A stretch of DNA of 13,655 nucleotides from an uncultured Clostridia bacterium. GTDB lineage: Bacteria > Bacillota > Clostridia > Oscillospirales > Acutalibacteraceae. The position numbers were made by a program, and so were the translations under genes. The notes below the pieces were generated by a model. The model was given only the letters and a program-made list of their open reading frames with translations, ran no database searches and had not been told where the DNA came from. Every line of letters starts with the position of its first letter. Positions within the stretch are counted from its first letter, which is position 1. Shown here piece after piece: positions 13,178 through 13,655 of the stretch. The stretch spans positions 1 through 13,655 of the forward strand of contig CAMJHI010000035.1 of assembly GCA_946405475.1 (NCBI GenBank), read 5' to 3'.

Positions 13178-13655
13178 GGACTTGTCAAAGAGTTTTCGCC
13201 GTTCTGTTCTGCGTGATCATGTTGTTCGGTTTGCTGCCGACGGGTGCGCTTGCCAAAAGCAATGACGAGCGCAACAGCGGTTTTTCCATTTCCGACGTTA
13301 CGGTGGAAGGCAAAACAGCAACGGTGGCAATCAGCAATCAGGAAGCCTGTAAGCTTGTTGCCGCGCTCTATGATCCCGACACCGATCAGATGCTGGCTTC
13401 CGGCATCACCGACGTTGCCGCAAACGCCGGTTCGGCGCAGGTGGAATTCAATATTGCGGCTATGCCTCCATACTATGTTGTCAGAGCGTTCGCCCTTGAC
13501 AGCGGTCTTGGCGCCTTGTGCGACAAATTTGAATCCCGCCTTCATACGAAAGCATTTGAAAACTTCCAGCAGGTCACCGTATCGGTTCGCGCCTGGTCGG
13601 ACAATAACGCGGTCGGTCTGCCGGCTGCTGAGGTTTCGGCCGATGACGGCTTTTG
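13174..13655 (+). CDS. Secreted protein, N-terminal part (cut by window edge)
   Basis: The frame is open from ATG 13174 to the window end (160 codons plus 2 bases). AGGAGG at 13161-13166 lies 7 nt upstream. Residues 1-27 form a clear signal peptide ending in ALA before Lys28. The following 110 or so residues read as a beta-sandwich domain, with alternating hydrophobic strands: FSISDVTVEGKTATVAIS, CKLVAALYDPDTDQMLASG and PPYYVVRAFALDSG, then CDKFESRLHTKAFENFQQ. I recall this pattern (a short 'self/other' strand set ending in a C-x-x-F-E-S-x-x-xT-x-xF block) at the N-termini of large exported proteins from gut Clostridia. The part that would reveal enzyme or adhesion activity lies beyond the edge. 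It overlaps the last 4 bases of the small gene's frame but has its own promoter, so it is a separate unit. Confidence 0.88.
   Translation, partial: MRTCQRVFAVLFCVIMLFGLLPTGALAKSNDERNSGFSISDVTVEGKTATVAISNQEACKLVAALYDPDTDQMLASGITDVAANAGSAQVEFNIAAMPPYYVVRAFALDSGLGALCDKFESRLHTKAFENFQQVTVSVRAWSDNNAVGLPAAEVSADDGF

Overview
The window looks like a piece of the chromosome of a Gram-positive, probably gut-dwelling anaerobe of the Clostridia (Oscillospirales/Ruminococcaceae-like). The evidence is the strong GGAGG ribosome binding sites, sigma-A promoters with TTGACA/TATAAT-type boxes and TGn extensions, fairly high GC in the genes with AT-rich promoter gaps, Gram-positive style signal peptides, glycoside hydrolases of families 5, 31 and 38, and an oxygen-sensitive type of iron-sulfur flavoprotein. 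No species can be named. I saw no phage, transposon, CRISPR, rRNA or tRNA signal.

Layout: (1) A minus-strand operon (1-2988) encodes two exported glycosidases, a GH5 enzyme followed by a GH31 enzyme that runs off the left edge. It is driven by a consensus promoter (3022-3050). (2) A divergent plus-strand pair (3140-4753) encodes a four-helix DUF2975-like membrane protein and an exported calcineurin-like metallophosphoesterase. Its promoter is at 3081-3109 and a strong intrinsic terminator follows at 4782-4813. (3) A five-gene plus-strand run (4912-12714) starts at the promoter 4857-4885: alpha/beta hydrolase, short-chain dehydrogenase, two-flavin/4Fe-4S ene-reductase-like enzyme, GH38 alpha-mannosidase, and an exported or membrane-anchored propeller-like protein of unknown role. 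The first three are very tightly packed (3-nt gap, then a 4-nt overlap). (4) A small, very basic conserved protein (from 12857) has an intrinsic-terminator-like hairpin lying inside its reading frame. (5) The start of a large secreted protein (13174 onward) has its own promoter and runs off the right edge.

How the genes may work together (inference): the exported GH5/GH31 pair would trim sugars outside the cell, while GH38 lacks a signal peptide and would remove alpha-mannose inside. The hydrolase, dehydrogenase and ene-reductase have the enzyme types needed to free an ester, oxidise an alcohol and reduce a conjugated double bond, as in bile-acid, steroid or plant-enoate metabolism. The substrate cannot be read from sequence. 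The most unusual item is the small basic gene. Its terminator would cut the mRNA before any stop codon, a layout known for ArfA/BrfA-type ribosome rescue genes, although a single-base indel in a T-rich tract is an alternative explanation.

No stretch longer than 300 bases lacks a gene. The gaps (2989-3139, 4754-4911, 8709-8760, 11815-11868, 12715-12856) hold promoters, terminators or ribosome binding sites, or nothing recognisable.
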